The translations under genes were made by a program, and so were the position numbers. Positions 1 to 12,835 of a stretch of 64,000 bases of DNA are shown here, one piece after another. Every line of letters starts with the position of its first letter. Position 1 is the stretch's first letter. The notes below the pieces were generated by a model. It was not told where the DNA came from. It was given only the letters and a program-made list of their open reading frames with translations, and did no database searches. Source of the stretch: Augochlora pura (Eukaryota; Arthropoda; Insecta; Hymenoptera; Halictidae). The stretch covers positions 33,552,777-33,616,776 of the forward strand of contig NC_135781.1 of the NCBI RefSeq assembly GCF_028453695.1, read 5' to 3'.

Positions 1-540
1 GAAAATTCGTAATTTCTATGTCAGAGAAAATAATTCATTTTTGCACCTTTTTATTCTAATTAAATTGTAATTTTTATTAGACAGAGATTATTTTAATCAA
101 AGATGGTATATAATTGTTACTATTACTGAAGAATATATAATTTTTAACAAGTTACCGGACGAATATGTGTTAAATATGTACTTTCGTGCACAATCGATAG
201 AAACATTTATAGACGATGAACATTGACAGGCGGAAATTAACTGGAACACATGCAGAATTCTAACGCAAAATTAAATTTATATTGTAAACTGATTTGTTAC
301 GATTTCCTTTAATTTTACGTTATATTATTTATATAATACTACTGCTAAAGCGCTATCTTTGTACAATTTTATAATTTTATAATTTCTAATTTTATAATTT
401 TCAATTTTTTATCTAGAAATTATAATGTATAGAAATATACATTAGAATCGATAGATGCAGCAAATTATTAATTCTCTTATTTATTTAAATTAAATAAATA
501 TAGCGCTGCAGAAGAAAAAGCTGGCATTTAAAAATATATA
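1..540. other. AT-rich non-coding stretch
   Basis: AT-rich sequence with runs of TTATAATTT-like words. No open frame, splice pair, repeat array or RNA gene is visible. Probably intergenic or intronic. Confidence 0.6.
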
Positions 541-1180
541 TCTTATCCTCTGTACTACACTGTAGCATGCCGCGCATCTCGAAGAGCGCACTCGGTTTCA
601 GGAAGTTTCCCAGTCCGCGAACGGAATTACGTTGCAGCGAACGGATTTTCCTCGCGATAACTAATGCAACGATATATCTTGGTTTTCATTTACGGGAATT
701 CCTGTATCGCTCGCATGAGCGGAATACGGTGTACACGATGTGTGCCGCGCACGTCGTAAACCCTCTGGCTGTCTAAGCTTGACTCGCGGCTAAATCGGGC
801 TTCTCTCCGGCCTCTCCCCGCCACTTTCATTGTCAAGGAAATCAGGATGCTAAAGCACGACCCGACTTGCTCTGCTGCCTCCTGCGTCGAATGCGACTCA
901 CCTCGGTCGCCCCCTCTGTCTTTCAACCCCCAACGTTTGATCGTTGTTCCGTTTGAATTCGTGGAAATCGTTTCGCGGATCGGAAACGGTTCGAAGCCTT
1001 CGAAATATCGAAGGGATATTGTCGGACCCTTTAATGCACTCTCCGCCTTGCTATCGCCCGCGTTCCCCAAGATTGTGCTGCCCGAGAAACTAGGTTGACG
1101 GGCCGCCTCGATTTTGGACACGTTCGCCGGCCATTTTACTTCTGCAGATATTATCATCGATCGACCCGATCGCGACTATA
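541..1180. other. GC/CpG-rich island without a recognised gene
   Basis: Base composition shifts abruptly to CpG-rich. Several overlapping open frames occur on both strands (longest about 155 codons, minus). Their peptides are rich in R, S and P with no motif, as expected from GC-rich non-coding DNA. It could be regulatory sequence or a 5' region; nothing decides this. Confidence 0.4.
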
Positions 1181-2440
1181 ACTATCTCTCATTACTATCT
1201 TTTGTTTCGTCGGTCCATTTGCCAAGATTATGACAAGCTTATTTTTGCCATTTTTGTTTACTATATTTTCGAGTAATATTATATTATATATTATATCAAA
1301 TATCTAGATATGTATATATTTATATTTATATATTTATAGTTCATATATTATATATATTATATGTACTATACGTACTACATCATATAATACACATTATATT
1401 ATACTTACATTAAGAGAATACTCAGCTTGTTTTATCATAATTTGCATATTATAAAATATAGCGTCTCTATAAATATTAATATTTTACAATATGCAAATTT
1501 CGTTCTCCGTAAACAATGCGAAAAATAGAAATAGCTACCAGCGATTTCCCGGCGTTGAAATTGTCAGAAATAGTTTCAGTTTTCGCTAAAAGAATGGATT
1601 TTTGATTAGGTGAAGCAGCGTCCGCAGTTTCATATCTCAGTTTCGTGGAAAGTATGAGAAAATACCGCGTAAATTTCTTCCACGAACATTGTTCACGGCG
1701 CACTACCGCGATACTGATTTACACTAGCAATATTTACGAAACATAGTCCCATCTAAGCTGTCCGAAATGTTATCTATGTTATATACACCGCCGCGTCTGA
1801 TCCTACACGATACATTACTACTGGCTCGGATGGTAGTACACTGTATAATCGTACCGTTACAATGGATCGCACTCCCGATATGAAACGATTGCGCGCGAAT
1901 TAATGCGCGCAATATTTTCTAAACACGTGCCGCCGCTATCGGTCATTCGAATAGCTAATTTGTTTTTGAATATTTTAGACTGAATATATAATAAGATTTA
2001 TCGTCTGCAGGACTCGAAATTTCCTATCACAATATTAGCACATTAACACGCGTTATTAGAAATAATAACAAATATAATAACAATAATCATAATAATAATA
2101 TACGTAGTATAATAAGTTATTTATTCTTCTCAAGACACAGAAAGGTTATTTATGCCAGGGTTGGTGTTCAAATGAAAATTGTTCCAGTGCACTTTATCAA
2201 ATTTCCTCCAACTATTTTCACCAGTAAAATAAATTCTATTCCAACCGGGTCCCGATCCCAACGGCTCGTTTACAAAATTCAATAAGACAGTTTATCCTCC
2301 AAATGACACCCGGCCCGAAACTAAACGCGGCGTTTCATCTAATTCGCGTCGAATAAATTGCGCAATCAATGACGTGTCGAACGCAGCGTCACAAGGATTC
2401 GCCCGTTCATTTGTAGGCATCCAAAGGACAATTAGCTTTG
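1181..2440. other. AT-rich non-coding stretch
   Basis: Contains TATATATT-type simple sequence (about 1270-1400) and AATAAT-type runs (about 2060-2110). No gene is supported. Confidence 0.5.
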
Positions 2441-2789
2441 CTTGGTTAAACAGTTAGCGGATCAAAAGCGCTCACAGTTAAATCGTTCATTAAAAGTTGT
2501 AATGGAATCGAGACGTCGCCCTCCCCCCCATCCCGGAACAATGTTGCACAAGTTTGGCGCAACGTGGAATAATCTTTTTCCGTCGGATCCGTGCTGGCAT
2601 AAATTGTTCCGCGGTTCCAAAGAGAAAAATCGAAAAGCGGTTATATCTCGGTCGACGGATTTCGTTCCGGTTAGAGAAATGCATCGTTCTCGATTCGGGG
2701 GTGGAGAAAGTATCGCGAAAAAATGTGCGATCGTAATTGAAATTCGTATCGAGCACGGAGAATATTCCGACCGGCAAAGATTTTGATTC

Positions 2790-2825
2790 GAGAGAGAAAG
2801 AGAAAGAGAGAGAGAGAGAGAGAGG
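2790..2825. repeat. (GA)n microsatellite
   Basis: An uninterrupted run of GAGAGA with a short GAAA interruption at its left edge. It lies inside a mixed-composition segment (2441-4200) where no gene is supported. Confidence 0.9.
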
Positions 2826-4856
2826 GATTCATTGCAATCTACGTTATGACGCACGCGGTCTATCAAGTCAGGCGGGTCCCGCCCCTCCCCACCTCCCGCG
2901 CAGAAAATTCACGGAGGAAGAACTAACCTAGTTTACGGATCGGCCAATTTCGTATTTTCAGCTAACTGGGTTAATGTTGTTGTTCCGAAATTTTAGGGAC
3001 AGCTCCTGCGCGTATTTGTTTTACATCGCGGTTTAATGAAATGTAGAAACGTTCTACGCCGCGGGGGGGATCAGCGTCGAGCGAATTTGCTGTTCGATGC
3101 CGGGCAGAAATTTATAATTCGAGAGGACCGAGTCGGCCGCCGTTTGTTGCAAAATTTAGATACTTGAAAGTCTCGTGTTTTAGTCAGAGATATTGGTAGG
3201 ATTTTCCGTGTTGTATATTCTAAAAAACAAAAATAAATATATCCTCGTTTCATTTATTCTATATTTATAAAAATCATACTTATCTAACAAAAATATTGAT
3301 TTATTAAAAAATTATCATTCAATCGAATAATTATTTCACTCGCAGCAGTCGACACGCAATTTCACACGTCCGAGAAAATATTCAGACGCGCCGCCAATAA
3401 TGATAGCTCGTCCGGCCGTCGGGCGCAATAAATTAAATCCGGCGCGCGTCGAAATGTAATTCCATCGAAAACGCTAACAGGATAAGTGGGAAGTTTAAAT
3501 CTCGATAATTCACGGCGACAGACTCTGCAACTCTTTTTTTCTCGCTGGTTGTTCGGTACAAAAGAAGCGCCCGGCCGCGCAGGTGCTCGTCGACTTGTTC
3601 GGACGGTGTTCTCCACCGCGCGACCGATAAACGTGGAAAAAACAAAGGAATCAGGGTACACGCTTCTCTTATGCAATTCGAACGGTTTTTTTTTTCGAGA
3701 GAATCGCTCATATTTCCAGTCGCGTCAATGAACTCTGAGGAGCCGCCGCTTCAACGGATCCCCTCGAAAGATTCGTTCCACCGCGTCCTCCGATATTCGG
3801 TCTTTGTTCCTGCCCCGCGCATATCCGATATCGTTCGTCGCCTATCTATACATGCACCTACAACCATGCATCTACGCGTTGCATATGCACACCCGGGCGG
3901 TTATCCGTGCGCTGAAAAATTCAGTAAGTTTGTTAATCCGAGCGATTCGTAACGCCGCCGGCCGTGAGTAGCGTTCGCAGGAACGATTGCGAGATTACGC
4001 GGTTATGTGCGACTTCGATGGTCGGTTTTTAGCTGGCGTGGTACGGAGCGAATCCGAATTTGTCGAAAGCCGTATTATTTTAATCTGCCCGGAGAATCCC
4101 TCGTTTTATTGTCCGACGAGCTTGCGTAATAATTGGATAGCGGATCTTTGTGGAAATGGGAGTCTTCGTACGTCGGTTTGTTGAAACAGAGCGACGATTT
4201 TCGAACAGCATACTATACATCGATTACATCGTTCTTTATGTTTCAGCGGACAATGTTTTGCAGAATTTGTATTGTTTAAATACTCCGTGTTCCACAATTC
4301 TCGTTCTTTATCTAATCTTTGCGGAGCAGATAAAGCGTTTGTTTAGATAACAGAGGTTACTCTATAGTGTCTTAAATTAACGAAATTCTAAAGTAAATTT
4401 CCCTAACTTTTTAATATTTATTTTTATCGATAAAAGATTGTGCTATTATAGCATTATGTTGTTAGCATTACATTTGGAATTGTTAACATTGTATTTGGTA
4501 TATAGAAGCGATTTTCTCGAAAACTTCTCCTCTTTCTTGTGCATTGAATATACATTTTGCCCGCCGCAGTTTAAAGTAATTTCTGGCTGATAAAGTGCCA
4601 TAATATTATTCATGCAGCGAGCGTAAAACATGAAATTTGTGTCCCCCTATTGTTCGAACATTTGGTCCGGGTTAATGATACCGATAATACGAGTTCACCT
4701 GTAATAATACCGTGCACGAGCTTGTGCAGCATACTGCGGTGTCGAAAGTAATTCCTTTGCCGATAAAATAACGATTGCGGCGTTAAATTCGCATTTAATC
4801 GAGTCTCGCGTAGTTATTTAGCTTCTTATTTTAGGTTAATAAAGCCGTAGAGTAAA

Positions 4857-5210
4857 TAGGGTGTGGCAAAAGTTGCTATGAGGTTATTTGTAGAAACTTT
4901 TTCCTTAGCGCAAAAGCAATCCGTGGCTTTGTTTACGAGATATTAATGAAAAACGGTGGCCAATCAGAGACGAGATCTACCAGCGCGCGGAGGGGCGGAG
5001 TCAACGGAGGAACTGTGCTTTGTCTTTGACTCTGCCCCGCCTTGCGCTAGTGGATCTCGCCTCTCATTGGTCACTGTTTTTCCTTAATAACTCGTAAACA
5101 AAGCCACAAATTAAATTATCGCTGAGGAAAAATTTACTCAAAATAATCTCAGTAATCTCTCAATTCAAATCAAAATTCTCCACTGCGAGTGAATTTTGAG
5201 ACACCCTGTA
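4857..5210. mobile_element. Fold-back MITE, Tc1/mariner-like ends
   Basis: A long imperfect inverted repeat of about 150 bp per arm. The left arm starts TAGGGTGT; the right arm, read in reverse complement, starts TACAGGGTGTCTCAAAA. Both arms contain GTGGCTTTGTTTACGAG, a CCAATCAGAG/CCAATGAGAG block, a GCGAGATC/ACGAGATC block and GGCGGAGTCAA/GGGGCAGAGTCAA near the centre, around a loop of about 20 bases. CAGGGTGT-type ends with TA flanks are typical of non-autonomous Tc1/mariner elements. There is no transposase frame. The whole element would fold into one long hairpin as RNA. Confidence 0.8.
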
Positions 5211-5337
5211 CACGACGGTCACTTTTAACTTTTCTCTGTTATTGTTAATACCACGGATATATATATCAATCAGACTACCGTTAATTAATTCAACGAATCG
5301 GACACTTAAACGTTCCGAGGGCCGCGCGATCGTAGGA

Positions 5338-5366
5338 TATAAAAAGGAAAGCACAGCTCGGTCATT
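5338..5366 (+). promoter_or_regulatory. Possible TATA/initiator core promoter
   Basis: TATAAAAA at 5338-5345 is followed 25 bases later by TCATT (5362-5366), which resembles the arthropod initiator, and then by an ATG at 5390. That ATG opens a 121-codon frame ending at 5755. The frame (MNLRALRRLLSGCF at its start) shows no known domain. Two other long frames overlap it because the segment is GC-rich, so the coding call is weak. The spacing of TATA, initiator and ATG is the only real support. Confidence 0.22.
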
Positions 5367-5759
5367 ATTACGCACACTTGCACGTTCGAATGAATCTGCG
5401 AGCGCTGCGGAGGCTATTGTCAGGTTGTTTCGATGGGTATCGACGCGGGGGCTTTTATTCGCTTCGACTAAACGAGGCGTTGAATTGCAGCCCGGAAAAC
5501 GCTTCCAGTATTCAGATGCCTTCCGTGCGGGCGCCGCGGAGCGCGCGCCGGTTCCGCGTGCAATACCAAAGAAATTTATCGTCGCCTCTACTTTCAATAG
5601 AAAATACTCATTTGCCTTTTGTAACGTTGCCTCTCTACCCTTATTCGCCGGCGTTCTTTCGCGAGCGTTTCGCGCAGACTGATCGCGGTCTAATCATCTC
5701 GCTCGTCACACGAGATAGTTATGCGGTTACGAATAATTTTTTATTTTGCGTATAATTAA

Positions 5760-6521
5760 CGCAGAATTTAGTGTAGCTGGTAAAAATTCATTTTATACTT
5801 TGAGATTGCAATACTTTTGTATTTGTACTTTTTGTGACTATATTCAATGGTTTTAAATTGTTTAAAAAATTGTTTCAATATAGTAATTATTTCATTGATA
5901 ATTCGAGAATTAATTCAGCTTTTTCTGACATTGTCATTGTACAGAAAATTAAAGATTTTGGTCCTGGTATATAAATTGTTATAAAATTGTGATTGCAAAG
6001 AATTTTACAGGGAATAATTCACTTTTCAATTCGAATTTAAATTATAATTAGATTTTATGCATTTATCACTTAACTTCAGATAATAAAGTGATTAAAATTT
6101 ATCGACGACCGAACTGAAGGCGAAGTCGTGGGCGTTTCGATAGCACCCACGAATTAGTTTGCCCGTCACCGATACGTTTGTTGTTGCCGTGCGCTTCCGA
6201 GCGTTTTTGCATATTTTTCTCGTAAATGCGTTCGAGGAAATGCAGTGGGGTTCGGATGATATATATATATATCGTTTATATGAATTTTCATGACGCGCGC
6301 CCGGGAATCCAAGTCTCCAGCGTCGGCGGATAAGTCATTCCATTACTGGTTAACCACCAGAGGATTGCATAAATAAGTGGTGTGTTCAACAAATGCACGG
6401 CCACGCGATGCAATGGCTCCGACGATTACGAAGGCGATGGTACGAATCTTTGAACAGCTGTGTAATTTGTGGCCCAGCCGGATCTCGTGCTGCACTTTAT
6501 CCGGGATCATTTCTCAACCTT
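5760..6521. other. Non-coding stretch
   Basis: AT-rich with a short (AT)n run near 6260. No gene, RNA or clear element was seen. Confidence 0.5.
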
Positions 6522-7003
6522 TTAACCCTTTGCATTTATGATATCTTTTGAAAGTGCGTTGATTAGCACATTTTCGTTCTTAATAATTTTTTTTATTGAT
6601 CTCGATGACAGAAGATTCAAATTTTTTATTTCGATTTAGAAGTGACACTTTTTATTTTTCTAGTGACTGGTTAATAATGTATAGTGATAATGTATAGATA
6701 ATATATATATAATAAAGATAATATATAGGGATGAAATATAATAGTAATATAAAAATAAATATTAATATTTACTATATATTAATATACTATAAAATACTAT
6801 TGTACACTCAATATTGTACTATACATTATACGTTAAATACCATAAAATACTAAACATACTATACATAAATCCAAATACATTATTATTGCAAGCTCAGGTG
6901 AGCACAATTTATTAAAAAGAAAAAGAATTTCTCTGCAGTCATATTTATCAAATAACCGAGGAAATATTCGAGTCTGTCTCTCTATCACGGAGCAAAGGGT
7001 TAA
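6522..7003. mobile_element. TTAA-flanked MITE, piggyBac-like (482 bp)
   Basis: The left end is TTAACCCTTTGCATTT. The right end, in reverse complement, is TTAACCCTTTGCTCCG. The inverted match is 12 bases including TTAA. The interior is AT-rich with no transposase frame. TTAA target duplication and ends starting CCC are hallmarks of the piggyBac superfamily, so I read this as a non-autonomous copy. It shares its ends with the elements at 10137, 25450, 35616 and 43190. Confidence 0.65.
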
Positions 7004-7387
7004 ACTGACCGGGAGCAGAGTGCTCATCTACGTAAACTGTTTCCACTTACACGGCATTAACACTGAGAACTGTATCGGCGGAAACGAGAGACAGCTTCCG
7101 GCCGGGAGGAACTTTCCTAACCAGAAAACTTCGACATCTTCCGGGGAGTTTGTAAGCTCGTCGAAAACTTGCATGAAAGTATCGGGCGATCTCTCTCTTT
7201 TTTCTTCGGTCGTTATTTTACTTCCGCGCCGTGGAATCGCGGCTTGAACACCAACGTGTTTGTATATTCTTCAGTGTTTCGGAAAGTATGGAAGTTACTT
7301 TGCGAATGCGCATGTTTTACCTGCGGCAGCCGGCTTTCGCCGTAATTTCGCTGAAACTTCGCGAAAATGTAATTCCTATCTTTTTGA

Positions 7388-7617
7388 AGAGTCACTTAGT
7401 TTTATGTTGAGTCACTTAGAGTCACTTAGAGTCAGTTAGAGTCACTTAGAGTCACTTAGAGTCACTTAGAGTCATGTAGAGTCACGTAGAGTCATGTAGA
7501 GTCACGTAGAGTCACGTAGAGTCACATAGAGTCACGTAGAATTACGTAGAGTACTATAGAGTCACTTAGAGTCTCTAGAGATAACTCTAGAGTTACTTAG
7601 AGTTACTTAGAGTCACC
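7388..7617 (+). repeat. 10-bp minisatellite (GAGTCACTTA)n
   Basis: About twenty copies of GAGTCACTTA with point variants (GAGTCACGTA, GAGTCATGTA), degrading at the right edge to GAGTTACTTA. A separate copy at 7388 precedes the main array, which starts at 7409. No coding frame is implied. Confidence 0.95.
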
Positions 7618-7620
7618 AGA

Positions 7621-9480
7621 TACTGCGAGACGACAGTTCGTTCTATGCCAATTGCGGACAACCCTTCGAACGAACTTTCTTAGTCGATCGGGGAGCATGC
7701 CGAGAGGAAAAAGCGCAAGGATCTGGTAACCCGAAATGGCAACCGATGCTCACGAGACTCGCACGTTCCAAGAAAACGTGTGGCCTCCCCGGTGCGATTT
7801 AGTTCGAGGATGCTATAGAAGTGCATGCAACGAATTGGCATGCAACTTTGGAAAAGCGTGCATCCGATCCGGCGTTTATACCACTTGATTTGCGAACCCG
7901 AATTTATCCGCCAGCATTTATACGTTCACATTTAGCCAGGGAAGCGCGCGCGATTCGGCCTCTCTCTACCCTTTCTGCTCTAATGCCGCGCGAGCACCAG
8001 AGTAGATTAGTACGTATTAAACCTTTTAGACGAGAGTGATCCGACGCCGCGCAAAGCAGTGAACACAATCATCGATTCACAAATTAAAATAAGCAGAGAT
8101 CGCTGTACATTTGACGGAACTTGAATTTATGCGAATATAATTTATTTATTTATTAATGATGGATTAAGGCATTCGGGGTATATGTAATAGGTTCGACGAA
8201 TTGTGCTATAGCAATATTTTTAAATTTTTCTATTGTCTTTATGTAGTCTGTTCTTTCTAGTAATTCTTAACATAAATGCATCAATTTTACAATCTATTGA
8301 TAAATTATTGAGATTCCATTAGATTGTAAAATATACGCCATATTCGATTTAGAAGCATTGTTCGACTCTCTTAAAAACGACGACTCGTATTATTTTCATC
8401 AAAATTTGACGAGCTCGTATATTTTACCAATATTTAGTAATTCACCAAAGAAATGATTACAGTGGAATTTCTTGAATATTGAACGCACCGCGATTTCTTG
8501 AATATCATGCAGCGAGATGCTCGCAGCCAATAAACCCGTTAATTCGTAGCGAACTGTAACGATACACGCATAACATCGATCTCTGCCGCGCCAATCATGC
8601 CAAAGTAGAGTTTCACATAACGAGATGGTTTCTACGCTAAATGGGTAATTAGGTAAAAGGGTTCTCTATGTTAAGCTTCGGAATCCTCGTAAAATCGGTC
8701 GTGATTGCAGAGAGAGAGAGAGGGAGAATGGAAACGTTCGCGGAGCTATGTGTACGCGCGCAACTACCATTCGATTCGTATGAAATATCAATCGTTCGCG
8801 ACAATGGTTCTTCTAATTGAAACAATGTCTACGTCCAGGATCGATTCACGATTTCTTCTTCGTTATGTAGTTCCCTACGTACGAACAAACAACGTCGGGG
8901 TGCACTCAAAATCAGATTAGTTCGCACAAAACAGGAACCTCGAACCCCGGTCCTACGACCCGGCAACTCGATAATAAAGTTAGCGCGTCGTATCGACGCG
9001 GGGTTGCCACGCGCCACCCCCGCGACGCAAAGTTTAAATCGGTCTTGGTCGCGCTTCCATATTTTGCGGTCCCTTTCGAGGATCGCGTCATCGAAACTTA
9101 TGATTTCACTGGCAACCAGTAATATACAGTAATTACGTTTCGATGAAACTTCCTGGTACATGAAGACATATTCTACAAAATGTTTTGATAATTATTTTAC
9201 AGATAAGAGAAAATATTAGACGATGCTAACGAAGCTTGTATACCCCTTTAATTATTGGAAATATTCAGCTTAAATTTTATTTTTGTAAAATCAAATGTTA
9301 TTTTTAAAAAATTAAATTTTATTTTTAGTTTCGAATCCTTTTCCTAAACTCTAAATAAATTTCTTCGAACTCTAAATAACAAAGTATCATTACCATTAGT
9401 ATAATACAATAGCTTTCAGTGTTCCTTTTAATTATTTTAATATATTCGCGGTAATATAATAATCTTTAATTCTCTGAATC
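7621..9480. other. Mixed-composition stretch without supported gene
   Basis: GC-richer pieces lie near 7650-8050 and 8700-9100. Short frames on both strands have no recognisable domain. A short GA run lies near 8710. Nothing else is supported. Confidence 0.4.
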
Positions 9481-9690
9481 TGTTTGCAATTAATTACCGT
9501 TGCAATTAAGCGTAATAAATCGGCAGTCGAACGATTGCGATCGAAATAAAAGAGCTAATCGTTGCGAGGGTGGAAGACAATGGCAAGGGTGGAAAAATCG
9601 CGAGTTTTTGCTGGGAAGTCGGCGCACCCTGATCGGATTTATGACGGTGAATGCACCCCGGCGCTTTACGACGACCAACAGGTACAATAC

Positions 9691-10022
9691 CTAAAGCGAA
9701 TTTCACACCGGTCCAAGCCTGCCGCACGTAGTTGATCAGCCTCCTGTAGAGCGGCCTCGGCGGCCTCTTCGTCGCGGTTCCCTCCTCCTCGTCCCCCTGT
9801 ATGTCGTTGTCCAGGGCGCCCGGCGGCGGTCCGACCCCGGTCAGCGTGCCCACCTGGTTCCTCTCGCCGAGGATGTTCACGACCTCACGTAGTTCAGGCG
9901 CTACGCCCTGCAGTCCTGGAGCGTAATTCGCGGGGGCGACGCCTGAACCGAGTAGGTTCACGCCGCCCCCGCGACCTCTGCCATGGCCCCGGCTGCCGCG
10001 ACCCCAGGCGGTCCCGCTACCT
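9691..10022 (-). CDS. Probable internal exon, protein unknown
   Basis: The minus strand stays open through a GC-rich block with AT-rich flanks and strong G/C preference at third codon positions. Reading 5' to 3' on the minus strand, it encodes an RG/G-rich stretch (GRGSRGHGRGRGGG) and then VNLLGSGVAPANYAPG. A helix-like part (PELREVVNILGERNQ), a Pro/Gly linker and an acidic patch (DEEE) follow, ending in a basic amphipathic tail (RPLYRRLINYVRQAWTG). The 3' edge fits a donor, TTTAG|GTATTG, at 9690/9691. The 5' edge is uncertain: AG sites near 10022 or 10061 could be the acceptor, and no in-frame ATG is seen. The family is not recognised. The acidic-then-basic arrangement would suit a cytosolic disordered region beside a helix, which is inference. 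Confidence 0.5.
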
Positions 10023-10136
10023 TCACAATTTCGTGCCGAATTACGCTCGAACCAGCCGCCGCTATCCCCGTTTAAACACCTTATCTTTCTAGGATGGCGT
10101 GTAACTTTTCAGTCGCGGGCATACGATCCACGTTCG

Positions 10137-10358
10137 TTAACCCTTTGTGGTCTTATTATTAAGTTTATACATAGCTGACGTAGTAATATATAATATTCAG
10201 AATTAATTAGGAGAAATAAAGTTTATTAATTCTTCTTCAAAGTTTAGATATGTGTAACACAGTACTATATTTTAATTTTATGGAAAAATATAAAAGATGG
10301 AAAGAGTAAATAAATAGCTTTGGTGGCTGAAAATAGATATACGACCGCAAAGGGTTAA
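10137..10358. mobile_element. TTAA-flanked MITE, piggyBac-like (222 bp)
   Basis: The left end is TTAACCCTTTGTGGTCTTAT and the reverse complement of the right end is TTAACCCTTTGCGGTCGTAT: 18 of 20 bases match. TTAA flanks both sides. The interior is AT-rich and non-coding. It sits about 110 bp beyond the likely 5' edge of the exon candidate at 9691-10022. Confidence 0.75.
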
Positions 10359-10544
10359 CTTTCTTAACATTCCTAGACTGCGGATTCTGTGCAAATTTTA
10401 CTGAAATTATTTCAATTATTTAGGAATGAAACGTCTAATAAATTATTGTAATTATTATGGTGACGATTTTTATCTCGCATAAAAATCCGCAGTCTGCTTA
10501 TTGCACTATAGTTTCTCGTAGCTAAAAGATTTCTGCGTTACAAT

Positions 10545-10643
10545 TTTTCAATCTTCTATTTTCCATTGCATTTCAATCTTCTATTTTCCATTTCATTTCA
10601 ATCTTCTATTTTTTATTTCATTTCAATCTTCTATTTTTCATCT
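10545..10643. repeat. 24-25-bp minisatellite, four copies
   Basis: Repeats of TTTCAATCTTCTATTTTCCA plus about five bases, with minor changes. Non-coding. Confidence 0.9.
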
Positions 10644-12110
10644 CACAAATTTGCTACTATCCAATGTTGAACTCATGATCGTTTTATATACTAACTAATT
10701 AGCCTCGCGTGTTGTGCACCTTTTGACGAGGCTCGAAACTATCGGGGCTACGTGGGGTTGAATTTTTGGTACGCGATCGAGCACTTTGAATATCTCAGAC
10801 TTTTGCGATGGTAGGATCAAAATTGGTTCGACGCCAAGAATTATGACAAACGAACCACTTCTTCGATACTCGTACTTTTAGAGATTCCAAGGTTGCCGAT
10901 GTTTTTTAATCGGATGTGTTCGAAGTTTATAATAGCTTGGGTCAAGAACGAATTACTGGAGAAAGGGTTATTCCACACTACAATTAAGAAACCCTGGTAA
11001 AGTGACAGATTTTAAATTATTAAAGATCGTATTGTTGCAACCTCGACGCTACTCAGCATATGGATCGATATAATAATTAATACTTACAGTGCATCGGTTA
11101 ATAAGATAAAAATAATTGTTCCAACCTATTTCCAAATGTTTTATAATTGATGCACAATGTTACTTTATTTTACAATATCGTTCAATATTATTTTTTCTAA
11201 AAAATGTTCTATAATGTTAAGATTTCAAATTTAGAGAACTTCTTTGAAGGGTTCTTTCTACACAGAAAAACGAATCGATTATATTTTTGCAAAATTTAAT
11301 TTTGCACACTAAAAACGACTTCCCGGAGCAGGGCGCGACGATGCTCGACCGATGCAAAAGTTCCTCCGCCAGCGTGCACATAGGACAGTTTCCGTGGGGA
11401 CTACTTTATTCTTCGCAAACTAATTTGATTCTTAACGAGGGGTCTTCAGATTGTGACCCAGATATAGTTGTTCCGCGTTATAAATATAGTATCACTTTCA
11501 TCTATATTATTATCGCTACGGCACTTGTTGACCGAAATGCACTCTCTCGGGCTGGGTCGTGAGAAACGAGGTTGCGCCCCCCGCGTCGTCTTCCGACGGT
11601 ACGCATTACCCGTCGCCGCCGATAGTTTTACGACGCGTGTCGGACTGCCGATAAATTCGTGGAACGTTCGCATAATTCGTGCCGGATACGTAATACGCCG
11701 CGGCGCGCGCGAACCGGCGAGACCGGTTTTGTAATAAACTCGGAATAATTCGCGGCGGGTAGTTACAGACGTAAATTATGCAGCCGATTGATCGTAATGG
11801 GACAGCCTCGTTTGTACATTAAATGAGCAGTAATTGGACGAGGAATTTAACCGTACCAAATAGTACACTGATATCTGTTTTTGAGGAGTAACGATGACAG
11901 GGACAGCGTATTGGCCGGATCGTTCCGTTACGTTGCGTTAATCAATTTTCTAATTTGCCGGCGCACGCGAAATTATATGCGCGGCCGAACGGCGCGCGCC
12001 CGGATGAAAAACGGCGATATTCGGATAATTTTCTGGCCCGCAGCCAAATTCGAGAAGGTGAAATATTTTGGATTTGTTAATTGGAGTTTGGAAGATCCGT
12101 GTACAATATT
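10644..12110. other. Non-coding stretch with CpG-rich core
   Basis: AT-rich to about 11290, then CpG-rich at 11560-12050. Short frames on both strands in the CpG-rich part have no domain. No RNA gene or element was seen. Confidence 0.45.
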
Positions 12111-12317
12111 TTTAGTTTGTTCTTTCTAGTTTTAGGTTGTTCTCTCTATTTTTAGGTTATTCTATCTATTTTTAGGTTATCCGTTCTTTTTGTAGTTTCG
12201 TATGTCTATTTGTAATTTATTCTGTCTATTTTTAGTTTATTCTGTCTATTTGTAATTTATTTTCTCTATTTTTAGGTTACTCTATCTATTTTTAGTTTAG
12301 TCTGTCTATTTTTAGTG
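12111..12317. repeat. 20-bp minisatellite, about ten copies
   Basis: The unit is close to TTATTCTGTCTATTTTTAGT, with single-base variants in each copy and near-constant 20-bp spacing. Confidence 0.92.
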
Positions 12318-12599
12318 GAGCAGCTAATCTAATAATGCTGACAATTCACGCAGTGTTCTAATATTAGTAAATCATTTGTTGAGAGACTGGCAACACTGCT
12401 TTGAGACATCAATGTTCTCTGATTATTCTTGGAAACAGCAGTCTCCTTAAGATTTCTCCACTCCAATTTTTGCCAAGAGTTTCCTACAGACACTCCACTA
12501 ATGATCTGCCACGGATCTTTCACGTTTTCAAAGTTTTATTACTCTCGTCTGCTTTATGGAAATATTGAAATATTGTACACTGATTTTTAATGATGGAAT

Positions 12600-12835
12600 A
12601 GTTGAATTCTTACTAAATGATTCAATAATTAAGTGAACAATTAAATAATGAAATGTTTGATTAAATAATTAAACGAATGAACAACTTATTAAATGAATTA
12701 TTTAATAATTGAACGAATGACAAAATTATTAAATGATTGATTAAATAATTGAACGAACAACCAAATTATTAAATGACCGACTAAATAATTAAATGAATGA
12801 TTAAATCGTTACATAGATGATTAAATAAACAATCC
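12600..12835. repeat. Degenerate AT-rich tandem array
   Basis: Repeated ATTAAATGA and TTAAATAATTGAACGA words alternate in units of roughly 20/41 bp. The array is strongly diverged, so copy number is approximate. Confidence 0.75.

Noticed and set aside
5160..5682. Two overlapping frames of about 145 codons on opposite strands
   Set aside because: Both are compositionally driven and the minus frame runs into the fold-back MITE arm.
12111..12835. Regular spacing suggestive of a CRISPR array
   Set aside because: Units are contiguous tandem repeats without unique spacers, in a eukaryotic context.
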